Shown here: piece after piece, positions 23,554-34,744 of the stretch | How positions within the stretch are numbered: position 1 is the stretch's first letter | Layout of the letters: each line of letters begins with the position of its first letter | NCBI RefSeq assembly: GCF_001654925.1 | Contig: NZ_LXER01000017.1 | Location: forward strand, 310,001 to 374,000 | Source: Buttiauxella brennerae ATCC 51605 | GTDB taxonomy: Bacteria > Pseudomonadota > Gammaproteobacteria > Enterobacterales > Enterobacteriaceae | Reading direction: 5' to 3' | DNA length: 64,000 bases | Program-made: the position numbers and the translations under genes | The notes under the pieces: model-generated | Database searches by the model: none | The model's input: only the letters and a program-made list of their open reading frames with translations | Told to the model about the DNA's origin: nothing

Positions 23554-23898
23554 ATGAGTATTGTGCGTATAAAACCGGAAGCACGTTGGTCTGATGCAGT
23601 TATCCATAACAACACCTTGTATTACACCGGCGTGCCAGAAAACCTAGATGCGGATGCCTACGAGCAAACCGCGAATACCCTTACGCAAATCGACACAGTG
23701 CTTCTCGAGCAAGGCAGCGATAAGAGTAAGATCCTTGATGCTACTATTTTCCTGCCAGAGAGCGCCGATTTTGCAGCGATGAATAAAGCATGGGATGAGT
23801 GGGTAGTCGCGGGTCATGCGCCGGTGCGTTGCACCGTGCAGGCAAAATTAATGAACCCGCGCTACAAAGTAGAAATTAAGATTATCGCGGCAGTGTGA
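23554..23898 (+). CDS. yoaB: RidA/RutC-family protein YoaB
   Basis: A 114-residue Rid-family protein, same length as E. coli YoaB. Conserved APVRCTVQAKLMNPRYKVEI near the end includes the Arg that in RidA binds the imine/enamine carboxylate, so enamine deaminase activity is plausible but unproven for this branch. Convergent with yoaH and divergent from yoaA. Confidence 0.94.
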   Translation: MSIVRIKPEARWSDAVIHNNTLYYTGVPENLDADAYEQTANTLTQIDTVLLEQGSDKSKILDATIFLPESADFAAMNKAWDEWVVAGHAPVRCTVQAKLMNPRYKVEIKIIAAV

Positions 23899-23921
23899 AA
23901 CTACGCGGGCGATGGCCCGCG

Positions 23922-24188
23922 TTACTTATCGTCGTCGTTTTCTTCGTAATGATCGACGTAGTGTTCTTCTTCGTCATCATTAGCGTTTTCGTCTTCGCTT
24001 TCTGCGTTGCCGACATCGTCGTCTTCAAATCGAATGGCGACCATTTCACCCGTATGGTTGGCACGAATCTCGGCGGCCACTAAAGTAATAGCTTCACCAC
24101 TGCTCATGCCTTTTGACATCAGTTCCTGAATACGCTCAACTGCTTTTTGCTGTTGCTCGTGGGATAATGAGGGTAATCCTGAAATCAT
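23922..24188 (-). CDS. yoaH: YoaH-family protein with long acidic tail
   Basis: E. coli YoaH is 59 residues; here the first 54 or so match ([39 protein letters not shown]) but the protein continues to 88 with a tail of about 30 residues, mostly Asp, Glu and Asn. UPF0181 family, function unknown. The stop is 23 bp from the yoaB stop. The tail could be a lineage extension from stop loss. Confidence 0.9.
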   Translation of the reverse strand: MISGLPSLSHEQQQKAVERIQELMSKGMSSGEAITLVAAEIRANHTGEMVAIRFEDDDVGNAESEDENANDDEEEHYVDHYEENDDDK

Positions 24189-24298
24189 TTTCGACTCCTG
24201 TTACATTGCCTGGGTTAATTATTTCACGCTGCTGGCAGGGTTTCCAGAGGGGCCTTTGCGATAAGCAGGATGATCTGTCTCTTTTTTAGTTGTGGTTT

Positions 24299-25663
24299 AT
24301 GACGTTGCAAACTCTCACTTTTCGAACTTTGCCGTGGCTCCCGGATGCCGTCCAACAGACTTTCAAAGCGCTTGCCGAGCAACCATGGGCAATGCTCCTG
24401 CATTCCGGCTTTGCTGAACACCCACATAATCGCTTTGATATTCTGGTAGCAGAACCGTGCGCCACGCTTGTCACCCGTGGCACTGAAACGGCAATCTGTG
24501 TCGAGGGAGTCAGTTCGACTCATCACAGCGACCCTCTGCAACTGTTGCAGCAAACACTGGACAGTTTTGGCCACCAGCCCGCCACACACCCTGAGTTACC
24601 GTTCTTAGGTGGCGCGTTGGGTTTGTTTGGTTATGACCTTGGTCGCCATTTCGAAAAGTTGCCAGAAAAAGCGCAAGCCGACCTCAAGACACCGGACATG
24701 GCAATTGGCATTTATGACTGGGCTTTGATTGCCGACCACCAACGCCAGCAACTGACATTACTCAGTTGGGGGGATATCGACGCCCGCCAGCGTTATCTCG
24801 AAATACTGGCAGCGGATAGACCGCGTGCACCATTCCGCCTGACAAGCGCGTGGCAGTCAAATATGACCCGCGAGCAGTATGGACTTAAATTCCGTCAGGT
24901 ACAGGAATATCTTAAAAGTGGCGATTGCTACCAGGTGAACCTCGCGCAGCGCTTTAACGCCCGTTACGAAGGCGACGAGTGGCAAGCCTTCGAGCGTTTG
25001 AATGCTGCTAATCGCGCACCGTTTAGTGCGTTTATTCGTTTACCTGAAAGCGTAATTTTAAGTCTGTCTCCTGAACGCTTCGTTTTGCTGGAAGGCAAAA
25101 ATATTCAGACGCGCCCGATCAAAGGCACATTACCGCGCCTCGAAGACCCGATTGCTGATGCGCTGCAAGCCAAAAAGCTCGCCAACTCGCCAAAAGACCG
25201 CGCCGAAAACCTGATGATTGTTGATTTGCTGCGTAATGACATTGGCAGGGTCGCCGTACCGGGAAGCGTCAAAGTACCCGAGCTATTTGTGGTCGAGCCA
25301 TTCCCGGCCGTTCATCACCTGGTGAGCACCATTACCGCGCAACTTCCGCCACACCTTGAAGCGACCGATTTACTGCGTGCCTGCTTCCCTGGCGGGTCGA
25401 TTACCGGCGCGCCGAAAGTCCGGGCGATGGAAGTGATTGAAGAACTCGAACCACAGCGACGCAATGCCTGGTGTGGGAGCATTGGCTACCTGAGTTTCTG
25501 CGGCAATATGGACACCAGCATAACGATCAGGACACTCACGGCCGAAGGCGGCAAACTATACTGCTCAGCAGGCGGCGGTATTGTGGCCGACAGTGTTGAA
25601 TCTGCGGAATATCAGGAAACTTTTGATAAAGTTAACCGTATTCTGCCGCAATTAGAGAACTGA
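24299..25663 (+). CDS. pabB: Aminodeoxychorismate synthase component I
   Basis: Makes 4-amino-4-deoxychorismate from chorismate and PabA-supplied ammonia, the first folate-specific step. 454 residues; chorismate-binding domain in the C-terminal half with the PIKGT motif that holds the catalytic Lys (RPIKGTLPR) and [16 protein letters not shown]. Start at ATG 24299, weak SD. Directly followed by nudL with only a few bases between. Confidence 0.96.
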   Translation: MTLQTLTFRTLPWLPDAVQQTFKALAEQPWAMLLHSGFAEHPHNRFDILVAEPCATLVTRGTETAICVEGVSSTHHSDPLQLLQQTLDSFGHQPATHPELPFLGGALGLFGYDLGRHFEKLPEKAQADLKTPDMAIGIYDWALIADHQRQQLTLLSWGDIDARQRYLEILAADRPRAPFRLTSAWQSNMTREQYGLKFRQVQEYLKSGDCYQVNLAQRFNARYEGDEWQAFERLNAANRAPFSAFIRLPESVILSLSPERFVLLEGKNIQTRPIKGTLPRLEDPIADALQAKKLANSPKDRAENLMIVDLLRNDIGRVAVPGSVKVPELFVVEPFPAVHHLVSTITAQLPPHLEATDLLRACFPGGSITGAPKVRAMEVIEELEPQRRNAWCGSIGYLSFCGNMDTSITIRTLTAEGGKLYCSAGGGIVADSVESAEYQETFDKVNRILPQLEN

Positions 25664-25667
25664 TGTG

Positions 25668-26246
25668 ATGTCTGGTACGACCCTGGCCATGAATGATTTT
25701 TTGTCGCGTTTTCAGCTGTTACAACCTTCTGCAACCCGCATCAGTGGCAATAAACGCCAGGCCGCGGTGCTGATCCCCATCGTGCGCCGCCCTCAACCAG
25801 GGTTACTGCTCACCCAGCGTTCAGCCATGCTCCGTAAACATGCCGGGCAAGTTGCCTTTCCTGGCGGCGCCGTTGATGACAGCGATGAGTCTTTAATTGC
25901 CGCAGCCCTACGCGAAGCCTGGGAAGAAGTGGCGATTCCCCCTGACAGCGTCAACGTGATTGGCACGTTGCCGCCGGTTGATAGCGTGACAGGCTTTCAG
26001 GTCACGCCCGTCGTCGGCATCATTCCGCCAGACTTGCCGTATCACGCCTGCGAAGATGAAGTCGCCGCGGTCTTTGAAATGCCGCTGATGGAAGCGCTTA
26101 CGCTGGGTCGCTACCACCCTCTGGATATTCACCGCCGCGGTAACGCCCATCGGGTCTGGCTTTCCTGGTATCAGCACTACTTTGTCTGGGGAATGACAGC
26201 CGGAATTATCCGTGAATTAGCTTTACAGATAAGTGTGGAACCCTGA
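25668..26246 (+). CDS. nudL: Nudix hydrolase NudL (CoA pyrophosphohydrolase-like)
   Basis: A 192-residue Nudix protein, equal to E. coli NudL/YeaB. Nudix region from [12 protein letters not shown] to [11 protein letters not shown] at about 65-95, and the preceding [17 protein letters not shown] CoA-type UPF0035 motif, which suggests CoA pyrophosphatase activity. ATG 25668 is 5 bp after the pabB stop (TGATGTGATG), so translation is likely coupled; a GTG at 25665 is an alternative. Confidence 0.94.
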   Translation: MSGTTLAMNDFLSRFQLLQPSATRISGNKRQAAVLIPIVRRPQPGLLLTQRSAMLRKHAGQVAFPGGAVDDSDESLIAAALREAWEEVAIPPDSVNVIGTLPPVDSVTGFQVTPVVGIIPPDLPYHACEDEVAAVFEMPLMEALTLGRYHPLDIHRRGNAHRVWLSWYQHYFVWGMTAGIIRELALQISVEP

Positions 26247-26520
26247 TCACTCTTTAATCCTGCAAAAACAACTATATTTAGCAGAGTGTCTCGCTGAGGT
26301 TTTATTCCCTTATTTGCATCATGGGTAAAAGAAATGGTGAATGACTCTGGACTGATCCCCCGACAACCGCATTCGCAGGCCGGATTAGTCAAGCTATAGT
26401 TAACCATTAGTTTAATTCATGTGAATAGTTTACTACAGTGAGCAATAAATTTTTAAACTAGCTGACTGCGATTTTGCAGCAGCAAATTTTATTTATCTGG
26501 TGCCTTGGAAGGAGTTTTGT
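26247..26520 (+). promoter_or_regulatory. sdaA upstream region
   Basis: About 270 bp, AT-rich, holding the sdaA promoter and leader. I see no gene or clear operator; the strong SD AAGGAG stands 8 bases before the GTG. Confidence 0.4.
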
Positions 26521-27885
26521 GTGATTAGCATATTCGACATGTTCAAAGTCGGCATTGGGCCATCCAGTTCCCATACCGTCGGTCCGATGAAGGCCGGTAA
26601 GTTGTTTGTCGATGATCTGGTCGAAAAAGGATTACTGGAAACCACGACGCGTATCGCTGTCGATGTTTACGGTTCCCTGTCGCTGACAGGTAAAGGGCAC
26701 CATACCGACATCGCTATCATTATGGGTCTTGCAGGTAACGAACCCGCGACCGTTGATATTGATTCAATCCCGGCGTTTATCCGTGATGTAGAAACCCGCA
26801 GCCGCTTGTGGCTGGCCCAGGGTCGCCATGAAGTCGATTTCCCGAAAGACTCTGGCATGTGTTTCCGTAATGATAATTTGTCGCTACATGAGAACGGCAT
26901 GACCATTCATGCGTTCAGCGGCGATCAAGAGATCTACACCAAAACCTATTATTCCATCGGCGGTGGTTTTATCGTTGATGAAGAGCATTTCGGCAAAGAA
27001 GCGACCGACGAAATCGTCGTGCCTTACTCGTTCAACTCTGCCGAAGAGATGCTTAAGCACTGCAAAGAAACGGGCATGTCGCTGTCTGGCGTGATCATGC
27101 AAAACGAACTGGCTTTGCATAGCCGTAAAGAGATTGAAGAGTACTTTGCCAACGTGTGGCAAACCATGCGTGCATGTATTGATCGTGGCGTGAATACCGA
27201 AGGTGTTCTGCCTGGCCCATTGCGTGTGCCGCGCCGTGCATCGGCATTGCGCCGCATGCTGGTTTCCAGCGATAAACTGTCAAACGACCCAATGATCGTG
27301 GTCGATTGGGTGAATATGTTTGCGCTGGCGGTTAACGAAGAAAACGCGGCGGGTGGCCGAGTCGTTACAGCACCAACTAACGGTGCTTGCGGTATCGTTC
27401 CGGCGGTGCTTGCTTACTATGACCACTTTATCGAATCAGTTAGCCCGGATACTTACATCCGCTACTTCCTGGCTTCCGGTGCCATCGGCGCGTTGTATAA
27501 AATGAATGCGTCCATTTCGGGTGCTGAAGTCGGCTGCCAGGGTGAAGTCGGTGTGGCTTGTTCGATGGCTGCCGCAGGCCTTGCTGAAATTTTAGGTGCA
27601 AGTCCGGAGCAAGTTTGCGTTGCTGCTGAAATCGGCATGGAACACAACCTTGGTTTAACCTGTGACCCGGTTGCCGGCCAGGTTCAGGTGCCGTGTATCG
27701 AACGTAACGCCATCGCTTCCGTGAAGGCTATTAACGCCACACGTATGGCGATGCGCCGTACCAGCGAACCACGCGTATCTCTCGATAAGGTTATTGAAAC
27801 CATGTACGAGACAGGCAAAGACATGAACTCCAAATACCGCGAAACTTCACGCGGTGGCTTGGCTATCAAGGTGCAGTGCGACTAA
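26521..27885 (+). CDS. sdaA: L-serine deaminase 1
   Basis: Iron-sulfur enzyme converting L-serine to pyruvate and ammonia. 454 residues, equal to E. coli SdaA. N-terminal beta domain from ISIFDMFKVGIGPSSSHTVG; catalytic domain with APTNGACGIVPAV and cluster Cys in EVGVACSMAAAG and LTCDPVAG-QVQVPC. Start is GTG 26521 after AAGGAG, as in E. coli. A GGCCCTC/GAGGGCC hairpin follows the stop. Confidence 0.97.
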   Translation: MISIFDMFKVGIGPSSSHTVGPMKAGKLFVDDLVEKGLLETTTRIAVDVYGSLSLTGKGHHTDIAIIMGLAGNEPATVDIDSIPAFIRDVETRSRLWLAQGRHEVDFPKDSGMCFRNDNLSLHENGMTIHAFSGDQEIYTKTYYSIGGGFIVDEEHFGKEATDEIVVPYSFNSAEEMLKHCKETGMSLSGVIMQNELALHSRKEIEEYFANVWQTMRACIDRGVNTEGVLPGPLRVPRRASALRRMLVSSDKLSNDPMIVVDWVNMFALAVNEENAAGGRVVTAPTNGACGIVPAVLAYYDHFIESVSPDTYIRYFLASGAIGALYKMNASISGAEVGCQGEVGVACSMAAAGLAEILGASPEQVCVAAEIGMEHNLGLTCDPVAGQVQVPCIERNAIASVKAINATRMAMRRTSEPRVSLDKVIETMYETGKDMNSKYRETSRGGLAIKVQCD

Positions 27886-27894
27886 TCCCCTTCT

Positions 27895-27913
27895 GGCCCT
27901 CTGTTAGAGGGCC
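27895..27913. terminator. Hairpin between sdaA and LysR gene
   Basis: GGCCCTC - TGTTA - GAGGGCC, without a good T run on either strand. It lies between the two convergent stops. Confidence 0.5.
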
Positions 27914-27916
27914 AAC

Positions 27917-28825
27917 TTACCACGGGTAATTCTGGCACTGCTGTCGCAGCGCTAACAAAAATTGCCGTGCAGTGGCGGTCAGATCCGATTTTTGCGACCA
28001 GATAACGCAGTATTGCGCCGAAGGAAGTGTATTGATTGGCAACACGGTCAGTCGGTCTTGCAGAAATAGCGGCGTGCTCATGGCTCTGGCGACAATCGTC
28101 AAATAATCCGTGTGCAATACCATATTCAGTCCGCAGATCACCGAGTCGGTGCGAATAGGCTCCTCATGCATTTGCCCGTAAAACTCATTCAGCTCATCCT
28201 GCAACTGCTGGTAATAGCCGACGTTAGCTTCCGGTAGTAACCATTTTGCCCGGCGCAAATCTGTCAGCGACGTTGCTTGAGCAAGGGGATGACCACTCCT
28301 GGCAATCACACAAAATGGCGCGCTGAATAACGGCTCGACAATGACATCTTCCGGGACTTTTGCCGGGTTGATAGTCCCTATCGCCAGATCCAACTCCCCT
28401 TGTTGAAGCAGTGGCAAAAGTGTTGCCAGTTGCCCTTCTTTGATATGCAAACTTGCCTGCGGCAAACGTGTTTTAAAACTATCAGCAACGGACGGGAAAA
28501 CGGTCAGCGCAATCAACGATGAAAAACCAATACTCAGCTTCCCCTGCGAGAAGTGGTTAATTTGCTCCACTTCTTCGGCGGCCCGCTGTAACTCTTCGAG
28601 GATCCATTCCGCACGCCGGGAAAATGCCTCCCCCGCCTCGGTTAAGGTGATGCCTTCATTACCGCGCAAAAAAAGTTGGGCTGATAAAGTTTGCTCCAGC
28701 TCTCGTAACGTCCTGCTCACTGCCGGTTGAGATTGCCCCATTACCCTTGCAGCCCCACGGATGCTGCGGCTACGAACCACTTGTCTGAAGACATGTAATT
28801 GCTGCATTTTCGGTAAATACTTCAT
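27917..28825 (-). CDS. LysR-family transcriptional regulator
   Basis: A 302-residue LTTR: N-terminal winged helix-turn-helix (about 10-65, SIRGAARVMGQSQPAVSRTL) and a periplasmic-binding-like effector domain from about 90. It is divergent from the MFS transporter / amidohydrolase pair across a 159-bp gap, so it probably controls them with an effector that is their substrate. ATG 28825 follows AGGGG; earlier in-frame TTG and GTG codons are less likely. Not present between sdaA and yoaD in E. coli. Confidence 0.88.
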   Translation of the reverse strand: MKYLPKMQQLHVFRQVVRSRSIRGAARVMGQSQPAVSRTLRELEQTLSAQLFLRGNEGITLTEAGEAFSRRAEWILEELQRAAEEVEQINHFSQGKLSIGFSSLIALTVFPSVADSFKTRLPQASLHIKEGQLATLLPLLQQGELDLAIGTINPAKVPEDVIVEPLFSAPFCVIARSGHPLAQATSLTDLRRAKWLLPEANVGYYQQLQDELNEFYGQMHEEPIRTDSVICGLNMVLHTDYLTIVARAMSTPLFLQDRLTVLPINTLPSAQYCVIWSQKSDLTATARQFLLALRQQCQNYPW

Positions 28826-28875
28826 GTGCACCCCTATCAATAAAAAGCATCACCCCAAACAAAATTGCATCTTCT

Positions 28876-28937
28876 GCCGGATTACCCGCACTGCTTATAT
28901 ATCTATCAAAGTTCGCTGTCAGAACACTAAATCCGGC
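28876..28937. promoter_or_regulatory. Inverted repeat in the LysR-MFS intergenic region
   Basis: GCCGGATT at 28876-28883 and AATCCGGC at 28930-28937, a perfect 8-bp inverted repeat with 46 bp between. It spans the divergent promoter zone and could be regulator sites; not a textbook T-N11-A LysR box. Confidence 0.4.
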
Positions 28938-28984
28938 GGAGCGAGTCGCTCCCTGGAACGGAATTCCGCATAAGGGTCCGCACG

Positions 28985-30175
28985 ATGAAAAAAAATCACT
29001 CCTTGATGATTTTCCTGTTATTTCTGGGCTATGTCATTGTCTATATAGATAAAACGGTGATGGGCTTCGCATTATTGCCTATCGAAAAAGAGTTTGGTGT
29101 CTCTACCCAACAGCTGGGGTACATCACCGGCATTTTCTTCCTCTCCTATTCACTGTTTCAGATACCCGCAGGCTGGCTAAATGACCGCATTGGCTTTCGC
29201 AGCATGCTGGTTGCCTCGCTGTGCCTGCTCGGCGGGTTCGCGCTCTGCTTCGGTTTGCTGGGGTTAAGTTTTGGCATGTTGATCGCCTTCCGCTTCCTGT
29301 CAGGAATTGGTCACTCAGGGTATCCATGTTCCTGCGCCAAAGCGGTGGTCAGTAACTTTAGCGTGGAAAAACGGACATTCGCCCAGTCTATCCTGCTCTC
29401 CTCGGCCGGTCTTGCCATGACTATTGGCCCGATGGTGGCCGTCAGCGCATTAACAAACATCGGCTGGCGCGGTTCCTTTGCCGGACTTGGTTTGATGGCG
29501 TGCGCCGTTGCCGTGGTTATTTTTATGCTGGTGAGCAAACCCCAGCCTGTTTCCAAAACCAGTGCTGCGGTCAATTACCGATCTCTACTGAAAAACCCAA
29601 CCGTTCTGCTGCTGTTTGTTTCAATTTTCTGCATCAATATCCCCAGTTATGGGCTGATGGCCTGGCTACCTAAATTTTTGGTGCAGCAGCGTCATATGCC
29701 GCTGGAAACTTCAGGACTGGTGATTGCCGCAGGTGGACTGGGTATCTGGATTTCATCGCTTGGAACCGGCTGGCTGGTCGGTAAGTATTTTCAGGGGCGT
29801 GAGCCGTTAGTGATTGTGGCCTGCTCACTAGCCAGTGCACTGTGCATTTTCACCATTTACCACATGCCCTCACCTGTTAGCGCCAGCGTGTTCTTGTTCC
29901 TCGGACAGGTTTTCTTGATGGGCAGTTTTGTTACGGTTTTCACTTTGCCGATGAAACGCCTGCCGGTCGAAACCATGGGGGCTGCGATTGGCCTGATTAA
30001 CACCGGCGGTACGCTGGGCGGTTTCGTTTCCCCTATCGTGATGGGCTATCTGATTGGCACAAGCCAGGACTACTACACCACGTTTATCTTCCTTTCCTTG
30101 TCGATGATCTGCGCAGCGCTGGCCGTCTTGCCATTGATGGCAAAGAAACCCGCCCTGAACACTGTGACCGAATAA
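28985..30175 (+). CDS. MFS transporter, probable organic anion or amino acid derivative importer
   Basis: A 396-residue 12-helix major facilitator protein. Helix 1 ([20 protein letters not shown]) and the loop 2-3 motif [13 protein letters not shown] fit the anion:cation symporter-like group. It begins 10 bp before no other gene and is followed 10 bp later by an M20 amidohydrolase, so the pair probably imports and hydrolyses one N-acyl or amide compound. The substrate is not readable from sequence. Confidence 0.85.
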   Translation: MKKNHSLMIFLLFLGYVIVYIDKTVMGFALLPIEKEFGVSTQQLGYITGIFFLSYSLFQIPAGWLNDRIGFRSMLVASLCLLGGFALCFGLLGLSFGMLIAFRFLSGIGHSGYPCSCAKAVVSNFSVEKRTFAQSILLSSAGLAMTIGPMVAVSALTNIGWRGSFAGLGLMACAVAVVIFMLVSKPQPVSKTSAAVNYRSLLKNPTVLLLFVSIFCINIPSYGLMAWLPKFLVQQRHMPLETSGLVIAAGGLGIWISSLGTGWLVGKYFQGREPLVIVACSLASALCIFTIYHMPSPVSASVFLFLGQVFLMGSFVTVFTLPMKRLPVETMGAAIGLINTGGTLGGFVSPIVMGYLIGTSQDYYTTFIFLSLSMICAALAVLPLMAKKPALNTVTE

Positions 30176-30185
30176 CGGAGCCATT

Positions 30186-31361
30186 ATGACTTTCAATATT
30201 GATATTCTGACCGAAGAAGTTGCCCACGACGTGTCTCGCTGGCGCCAGCATATTCATGCCAATCCGGATCTCTCTTTTCAGGAGCAAGCCACGGCTGATT
30301 ATATCGCCGCACAGTTAGCCGGTTTTGGGCCGCTCGAATTGCGCCGCTTAACGCCGAACAGCGTTGTGGCTGAGTTGAAGGGGAAATATCCTGGCCCCGT
30401 GTGGGCATTGCGGGCGGATATTGACGCCTTGCCGATTCAGGAAGAGAGCGGCGAAACCTTCTCTTCATGCAAACCCGGCGTGATGCATGCCTGCGGGCAT
30501 GATGCTCATGCCGCGATGTTAATGGGTGCCGCAAAAGTGCTGTGCCATTTTCAGGAGAAGCTCAAAGGTTCGGTACGTTTTATTTTCCAGCATGCAGAAG
30601 AAGTACCGCCGGGTGGCGCTCAGGAGTTGGTCAATCTTGGCGTTCTACAAGATGTTGAATACATCTTCGGCCTGCATGTTATGCCAGATAAACCCACCCA
30701 GACTTTGTCACTGAAAGAAGGTGTGTTCAGCGCATCGAGTGACAACTTCGACATTACCATCACCGGTAAAGGCGGACACGGTTCTATGCCTCATCTGTGT
30801 GTTGACCCGATTGTGATTGGTGCGGAAATTGTCAGCGCGTTGCAGCAAATTGTGGCCCGTAAGCTCGACCCGCTACATGCCCCGGTATTAACCATCGCCA
30901 CTTTCCAGTCAGGCGAAAGTTACAATGTCATCCCGAATAGCGCACATCTGGCAGGGACACTGCGTACCCATAACCAGCAGGTTCGTGAACAAGTGCCGCA
31001 TTTAATGCAGCAGGTGATCGCCGGAATTGTGGCCGCTCATGGCGCAAGTTTTGAGATTCAGTGGCAGCCAGGTTATGCCGTCGGGAATAACCATGCTTCA
31101 GCCTGCAAGATTGCACGCACAGTTATCAACGACAATTTCCCGCCGCACACACTTCACGCGGTGACAACGCCATTATTTGGTAGCGAAGATTTCTCTTCTT
31201 ATCAGCAACATGTTCCCGGCTGCTTTATTTTCGTGGGTTGTAGAAACCCCGATAAAGGTGCGGTCTGGAATGTCCACAATCCTCATTTCCTGTTAGATGA
31301 AGATGCGTTGAAAGTCGGCGTAAAAACACACCTGAGCTTGATAAGCCAACTGTTTGTTTAA
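30186..31361 (+). CDS. M20-family amidohydrolase
   Basis: A 391-residue metal-dependent amidohydrolase of the M20D aminoacylase/hippuricase group. Metal ligands appear in [12 protein letters not shown] (about 98-110), the Glu pair in [10 protein letters not shown], His in FGLHVMP and the C-terminal GSEDFSSY. A dimerisation domain lies near 180-290. No signal peptide, so cytoplasmic. Likely cleaves an N-acyl amino acid or similar amide imported by the adjacent transporter; exact substrate unknown. Confidence 0.87.
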   Translation: MTFNIDILTEEVAHDVSRWRQHIHANPDLSFQEQATADYIAAQLAGFGPLELRRLTPNSVVAELKGKYPGPVWALRADIDALPIQEESGETFSSCKPGVMHACGHDAHAAMLMGAAKVLCHFQEKLKGSVRFIFQHAEEVPPGGAQELVNLGVLQDVEYIFGLHVMPDKPTQTLSLKEGVFSASSDNFDITITGKGGHGSMPHLCVDPIVIGAEIVSALQQIVARKLDPLHAPVLTIATFQSGESYNVIPNSAHLAGTLRTHNQQVREQVPHLMQQVIAGIVAAHGASFEIQWQPGYAVGNNHASACKIARTVINDNFPPHTLHAVTTPLFGSEDFSSYQQHVPGCFIFVGCRNPDKGAVWNVHNPHFLLDEDALKVGVKTHLSLISQLFV

Positions 31362-31514
31362 CCATTAAAGCAGGTCGCATCGGGTAAACGGCGCGGCCTT
31401 TGATCACGAAACGCAAAAGAACGCTTATTTTTTCGTCGCATTGTTATTCCACCACTACACTTTGAATGTTCTGCGTGCCGATTTCGGTCGCGGTTCCAAA
31501 CAAGGTGATCACGG

Positions 31515-33110
31515 ATGCAGACGGCACAACGCATTTTAAGCGGTTATCGCCGCAGACGTTTAATAGTCTGCATTGGCTTAGCCGTTCTTGCATTGCTCCT
31601 GACCCTTAGCGCCCGCTACGCTTCAGAGCGTAAAGTCAATGAACAGCACACGCTGGGTTTTAATCAGCGTGTTATCACCACGCTTGAAAGTATTCTGATT
31701 CCTCTTGAGAAAGCGAATGAAGAAGTGATTCCGCTGGTCGGGATGAGTTGCCAGGCGGCGCAACTGAAAATGCGCGAGCACGCAGCCCGCCTGCAAACGG
31801 TGCGATCTATCGGGCTCATTAAGGATGATATTCTTTATTGCTCCAGTATCTTTGGTGCCCGCTCAGTGCCGGTTAACTTGCTTCAGCCACGGCTTCCCTC
31901 CGCACTTCCTCTGCTATTTCTTTCGATTGACCATTCATTGCTAAAAGGCACCCCTATTCTGTTGTCATGGACCCCTTCCCAAAACAGCAGCCATGATGGG
32001 GTGATGCAAATCATTAATATTGAATTGCTGACCGGGTTAATTCTTGAACCTGAACGCCCCTGGGTTTCGCGTGCAGTCCTGAATGTCTCAGATTCGCATC
32101 TCGAATATGGCAAGGGGCTATTGCAGAGAATTACCGTTGATGAGGGCCAGGTGACGCATGAAATGGCGTCCGACAGATTCGCATTTTCCGTCACCACTAT
32201 TGGGCCATCGCCCGGGGCTCTGGCCTTAACCAATTTACCCACACAACTCCCACTGGCGCTGATTCTCAGTATGCTGATTGGTTACATCGCCTGGCTTGCG
32301 ACGGCAAACCGCATGAGTTTTTCGTGGGAAATTAACCTCGGGCTGGCCTCACATGAATTCGAGGTTTTTTGCCAGCCGCTGGTGAGCGCGCGCAATCTAC
32401 AATGTGTGGGCGTCGAACTGCTTTTGCGTTGGAACAATCCGCGCCAGGGGTGGATTTCCCCCGATGTGTTTATTCCCCTGGCCGAACAACAAAATCTGAT
32501 TGCCCCGTTGACCCGTTACGTACTCGAAGAAACCGTTCGCCATCTGGATATTTTCCCCAAATCGCGTGATTTCCATATCGGGATAAACGTTGCAGCAAGC
32601 CACTTCCATGAAGGTGAGATTATTGCTGATTTGCGCCGTTACTGGTTCCCGGCACAGGCTCCGCAGAAGCTTACGCTGGAGCTAACAGAGCGTGACGCCT
32701 TGCCTGATGTCGATCATCGCGTGGTGCGGGATTTGCATCGCATGGGCGTAAATCTGGCAATTGATGATTTTGGTACCGGGCAAAGTTCGCTGGCGTATCT
32801 GGAAACACTGAATCCGAACGTGCTGAAAATTGATAAGTCGTTTACTGCGGCGATTGGGACAGATGCGGTGAACTCGACGGTAACCGACATTATTATTGCG
32901 CTGGCACAACGGCTGGGAATTGATCTGGTCGCGGAGGGAGTTGAAACGCCGCAGCAGGCAGAGTATTTGCGTAGCCACGGCGTGAATGTGCTGCAAGGTT
33001 ATTTATTTGCGCGTCCAATGCCGCTGAGCGAATTTCCGCGCTGGCTGCGGGGAAGCACGCGCCCCCCGCGCCGTAAGCGCCACCCGGTTCCTGTGATCCC
33101 GCTACGCTAA
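31515..33110 (+). CDS. pdeD: c-di-GMP phosphodiesterase PdeD (YoaD)
   Basis: Inner-membrane EAL-domain enzyme, 531 residues, matching E. coli YoaD (532). N-terminal transmembrane helix, periplasmic CSS-motif sensor (GMSCQAAQL and LYCSSIFG), second transmembrane helix near 250, then the EAL domain with ELLLRW, ELTERD, DDFGTGQSS and EGVETPQQ, so catalytic motifs are retained. It degrades c-di-GMP; disulfide state of the CSS motif probably controls it. Convergent with yoaE, stops 1 bp apart. Confidence 0.94.
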   Translation: MQTAQRILSGYRRRRLIVCIGLAVLALLLTLSARYASERKVNEQHTLGFNQRVITTLESILIPLEKANEEVIPLVGMSCQAAQLKMREHAARLQTVRSIGLIKDDILYCSSIFGARSVPVNLLQPRLPSALPLLFLSIDHSLLKGTPILLSWTPSQNSSHDGVMQIINIELLTGLILEPERPWVSRAVLNVSDSHLEYGKGLLQRITVDEGQVTHEMASDRFAFSVTTIGPSPGALALTNLPTQLPLALILSMLIGYIAWLATANRMSFSWEINLGLASHEFEVFCQPLVSARNLQCVGVELLLRWNNPRQGWISPDVFIPLAEQQNLIAPLTRYVLEETVRHLDIFPKSRDFHIGINVAASHFHEGEIIADLRRYWFPAQAPQKLTLELTERDALPDVDHRVVRDLHRMGVNLAIDDFGTGQSSLAYLETLNPNVLKIDKSFTAAIGTDAVNSTVTDIIIALAQRLGIDLVAEGVETPQQAEYLRSHGVNVLQGYLFARPMPLSEFPRWLRGSTRPPRRKRHPVPVIPLR

Positions 33111-33111
33111 A

Positions 33112-34671
33112 TTACTCTTCTTCGTCTTCATGTTCCGAGCGTTCTTTTACCACACGAACCAAGTCCACGCGGTAATCGTTGGCTTCGATAATCTGGATGC
33201 GAAGCGGAGCTAACTCAATCATGTCGCCCACTTTCGGGATCTGACCATTCACTGAAATGACCAGCCCTGCAATGGAGGCAATATCTTCACTGTCGTTAAC
33301 CAGCGTGTTGATGCCCAAGTGTTGCTGAATCGCATGCAGATCCGTTGATCCTTTGACTAACCAACCGTCGCCATCACGCACGATTTCGGGTGTTTCGTCA
33401 GCATCCGGGAATTCACCGGCAATCGCTTCGAGCACATCCAGTGGCGTAACCAGCCCCTGCACCACACCAAACTCATTGTTGACGATAACGAAGCTGCCGC
33501 GAGCACGGCGCAACACGCCCAGTAAGTTGATTGGGTCCAGTGTTTCCGGCACCACAATCGCCGGATATTGGGCCGCAATCGCCGCAACATCCCCACCATT
33601 TTCCAGTGCCACCAGCAACTCTTTAGCGCGCACGATACCGATAATTTCATCCAGCTCGCCACGGCAAACCGGGAACAGGCTGTGCGGCGACTCCAGCAAT
33701 TGCTCGCGAATTTCAGCCTTCGATTTATCGGCATCAACCCAGGAGATTTCACCACGCGGCGTCATGATGCTGCGCAATGAACGAGAAGCCAGGGTCAACA
33801 CACCGTTAATCATATAGCGCTCTTCTTCCGCAAAAGATTCCGCTTCAATTGGCGTGATAGTTTTGTTGTCTTCGTTCTGCGTACGCGCCTGGCGTTTGCC
33901 ATTCATAAGACGCAAGATTGCATCAGCGGTACGCGCACGTAACGGCACGTTTGACTGATGACGGATAAAGTTACGGCGCGCAATCTGGTTGAAAAACTCG
34001 ATGATTATCGAGAAACCAATCGCGGCATACAGGTAACCTTTTGGAATATGGAAACCGAAGCCTTCTGCAACAAGGCTCAGACCAATCATCAACAAGAAGC
34101 TCAGACACAGCACCACGACCGTCGGGTGTTGGTTAACAAAATTCGTTAACGGTTTGGATGCCATTAGCATCACACCCATCGCAATGACGACCGCAGCCAT
34201 CATCACCGGCAGGTGGTTAACCATCCCGACCGCAGTAATAACCGCGTCGAGTGAAAACACCGCATCCAGCACAACAATCTGTAAAACCACAACCCAGAAA
34301 CTGGCGTAACCTTTGCCATGCCCATCATCATGCTGGCGGTTTTCCAGCCGTTCATGCAGCTCGGTTGTCGCTTTGAACAACAAGAACAAGCCCCCGAATA
34401 GCATGATCAAATCACGCCCGGAGAACATCATTTCCCCAACGCTGAACAGCGGTTTGGTCAGCGTCACCATCCATGAAATTAACGACAACAAACCTAATCG
34501 CATGATCAAAGCAAGGGATAAACCGATAAGTCGGGCTTTATCACGTTGTTTTGGCGGAAGTTTGTCAGCAAGGATGGCAATAAAGACCAGGTTATCAATA
34601 CCCAGCACTATTTCCAGCACAATCAGCGTCAGTAAACCCACCCATATCTGGGGATCCATTAAGAGTTCCAT
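33112..34671 (-). CDS. yoaE: TerC-family membrane protein YoaE with CBS and CorC domains
   Basis: A 519-residue protein: seven-helix TerC domain (about 1-235; [35 protein letters not shown]), two CBS domains (about 300-420) and a CorC/HlyC C-terminal domain. TerC proteins are linked to metal, notably manganese, export. ATG 34671 matches the family N-terminus ([10 protein letters not shown]) and has GGAGCTTGTC before it. Divergent from manX across about 475 bp. Confidence 0.94.
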   Translation of the reverse strand: MELLMDPQIWVGLLTLIVLEIVLGIDNLVFIAILADKLPPKQRDKARLIGLSLALIMRLGLLSLISWMVTLTKPLFSVGEMMFSGRDLIMLFGGLFLLFKATTELHERLENRQHDDGHGKGYASFWVVVLQIVVLDAVFSLDAVITAVGMVNHLPVMMAAVVIAMGVMLMASKPLTNFVNQHPTVVVLCLSFLLMIGLSLVAEGFGFHIPKGYLYAAIGFSIIIEFFNQIARRNFIRHQSNVPLRARTADAILRLMNGKRQARTQNEDNKTITPIEAESFAEEERYMINGVLTLASRSLRSIMTPRGEISWVDADKSKAEIREQLLESPHSLFPVCRGELDEIIGIVRAKELLVALENGGDVAAIAAQYPAIVVPETLDPINLLGVLRRARGSFVIVNNEFGVVQGLVTPLDVLEAIAGEFPDADETPEIVRDGDGWLVKGSTDLHAIQQHLGINTLVNDSEDIASIAGLVISVNGQIPKVGDMIELAPLRIQIIEANDYRVDLVRVVKERSEHEDEEE

Positions 34672-34744
34672 GACAAGCTCCTGCTTTGGGAATAACTCAT
34701 CGGCATCGCGCGTAATGCGGACGCCCAGAGGCAAATTGAGGTAT

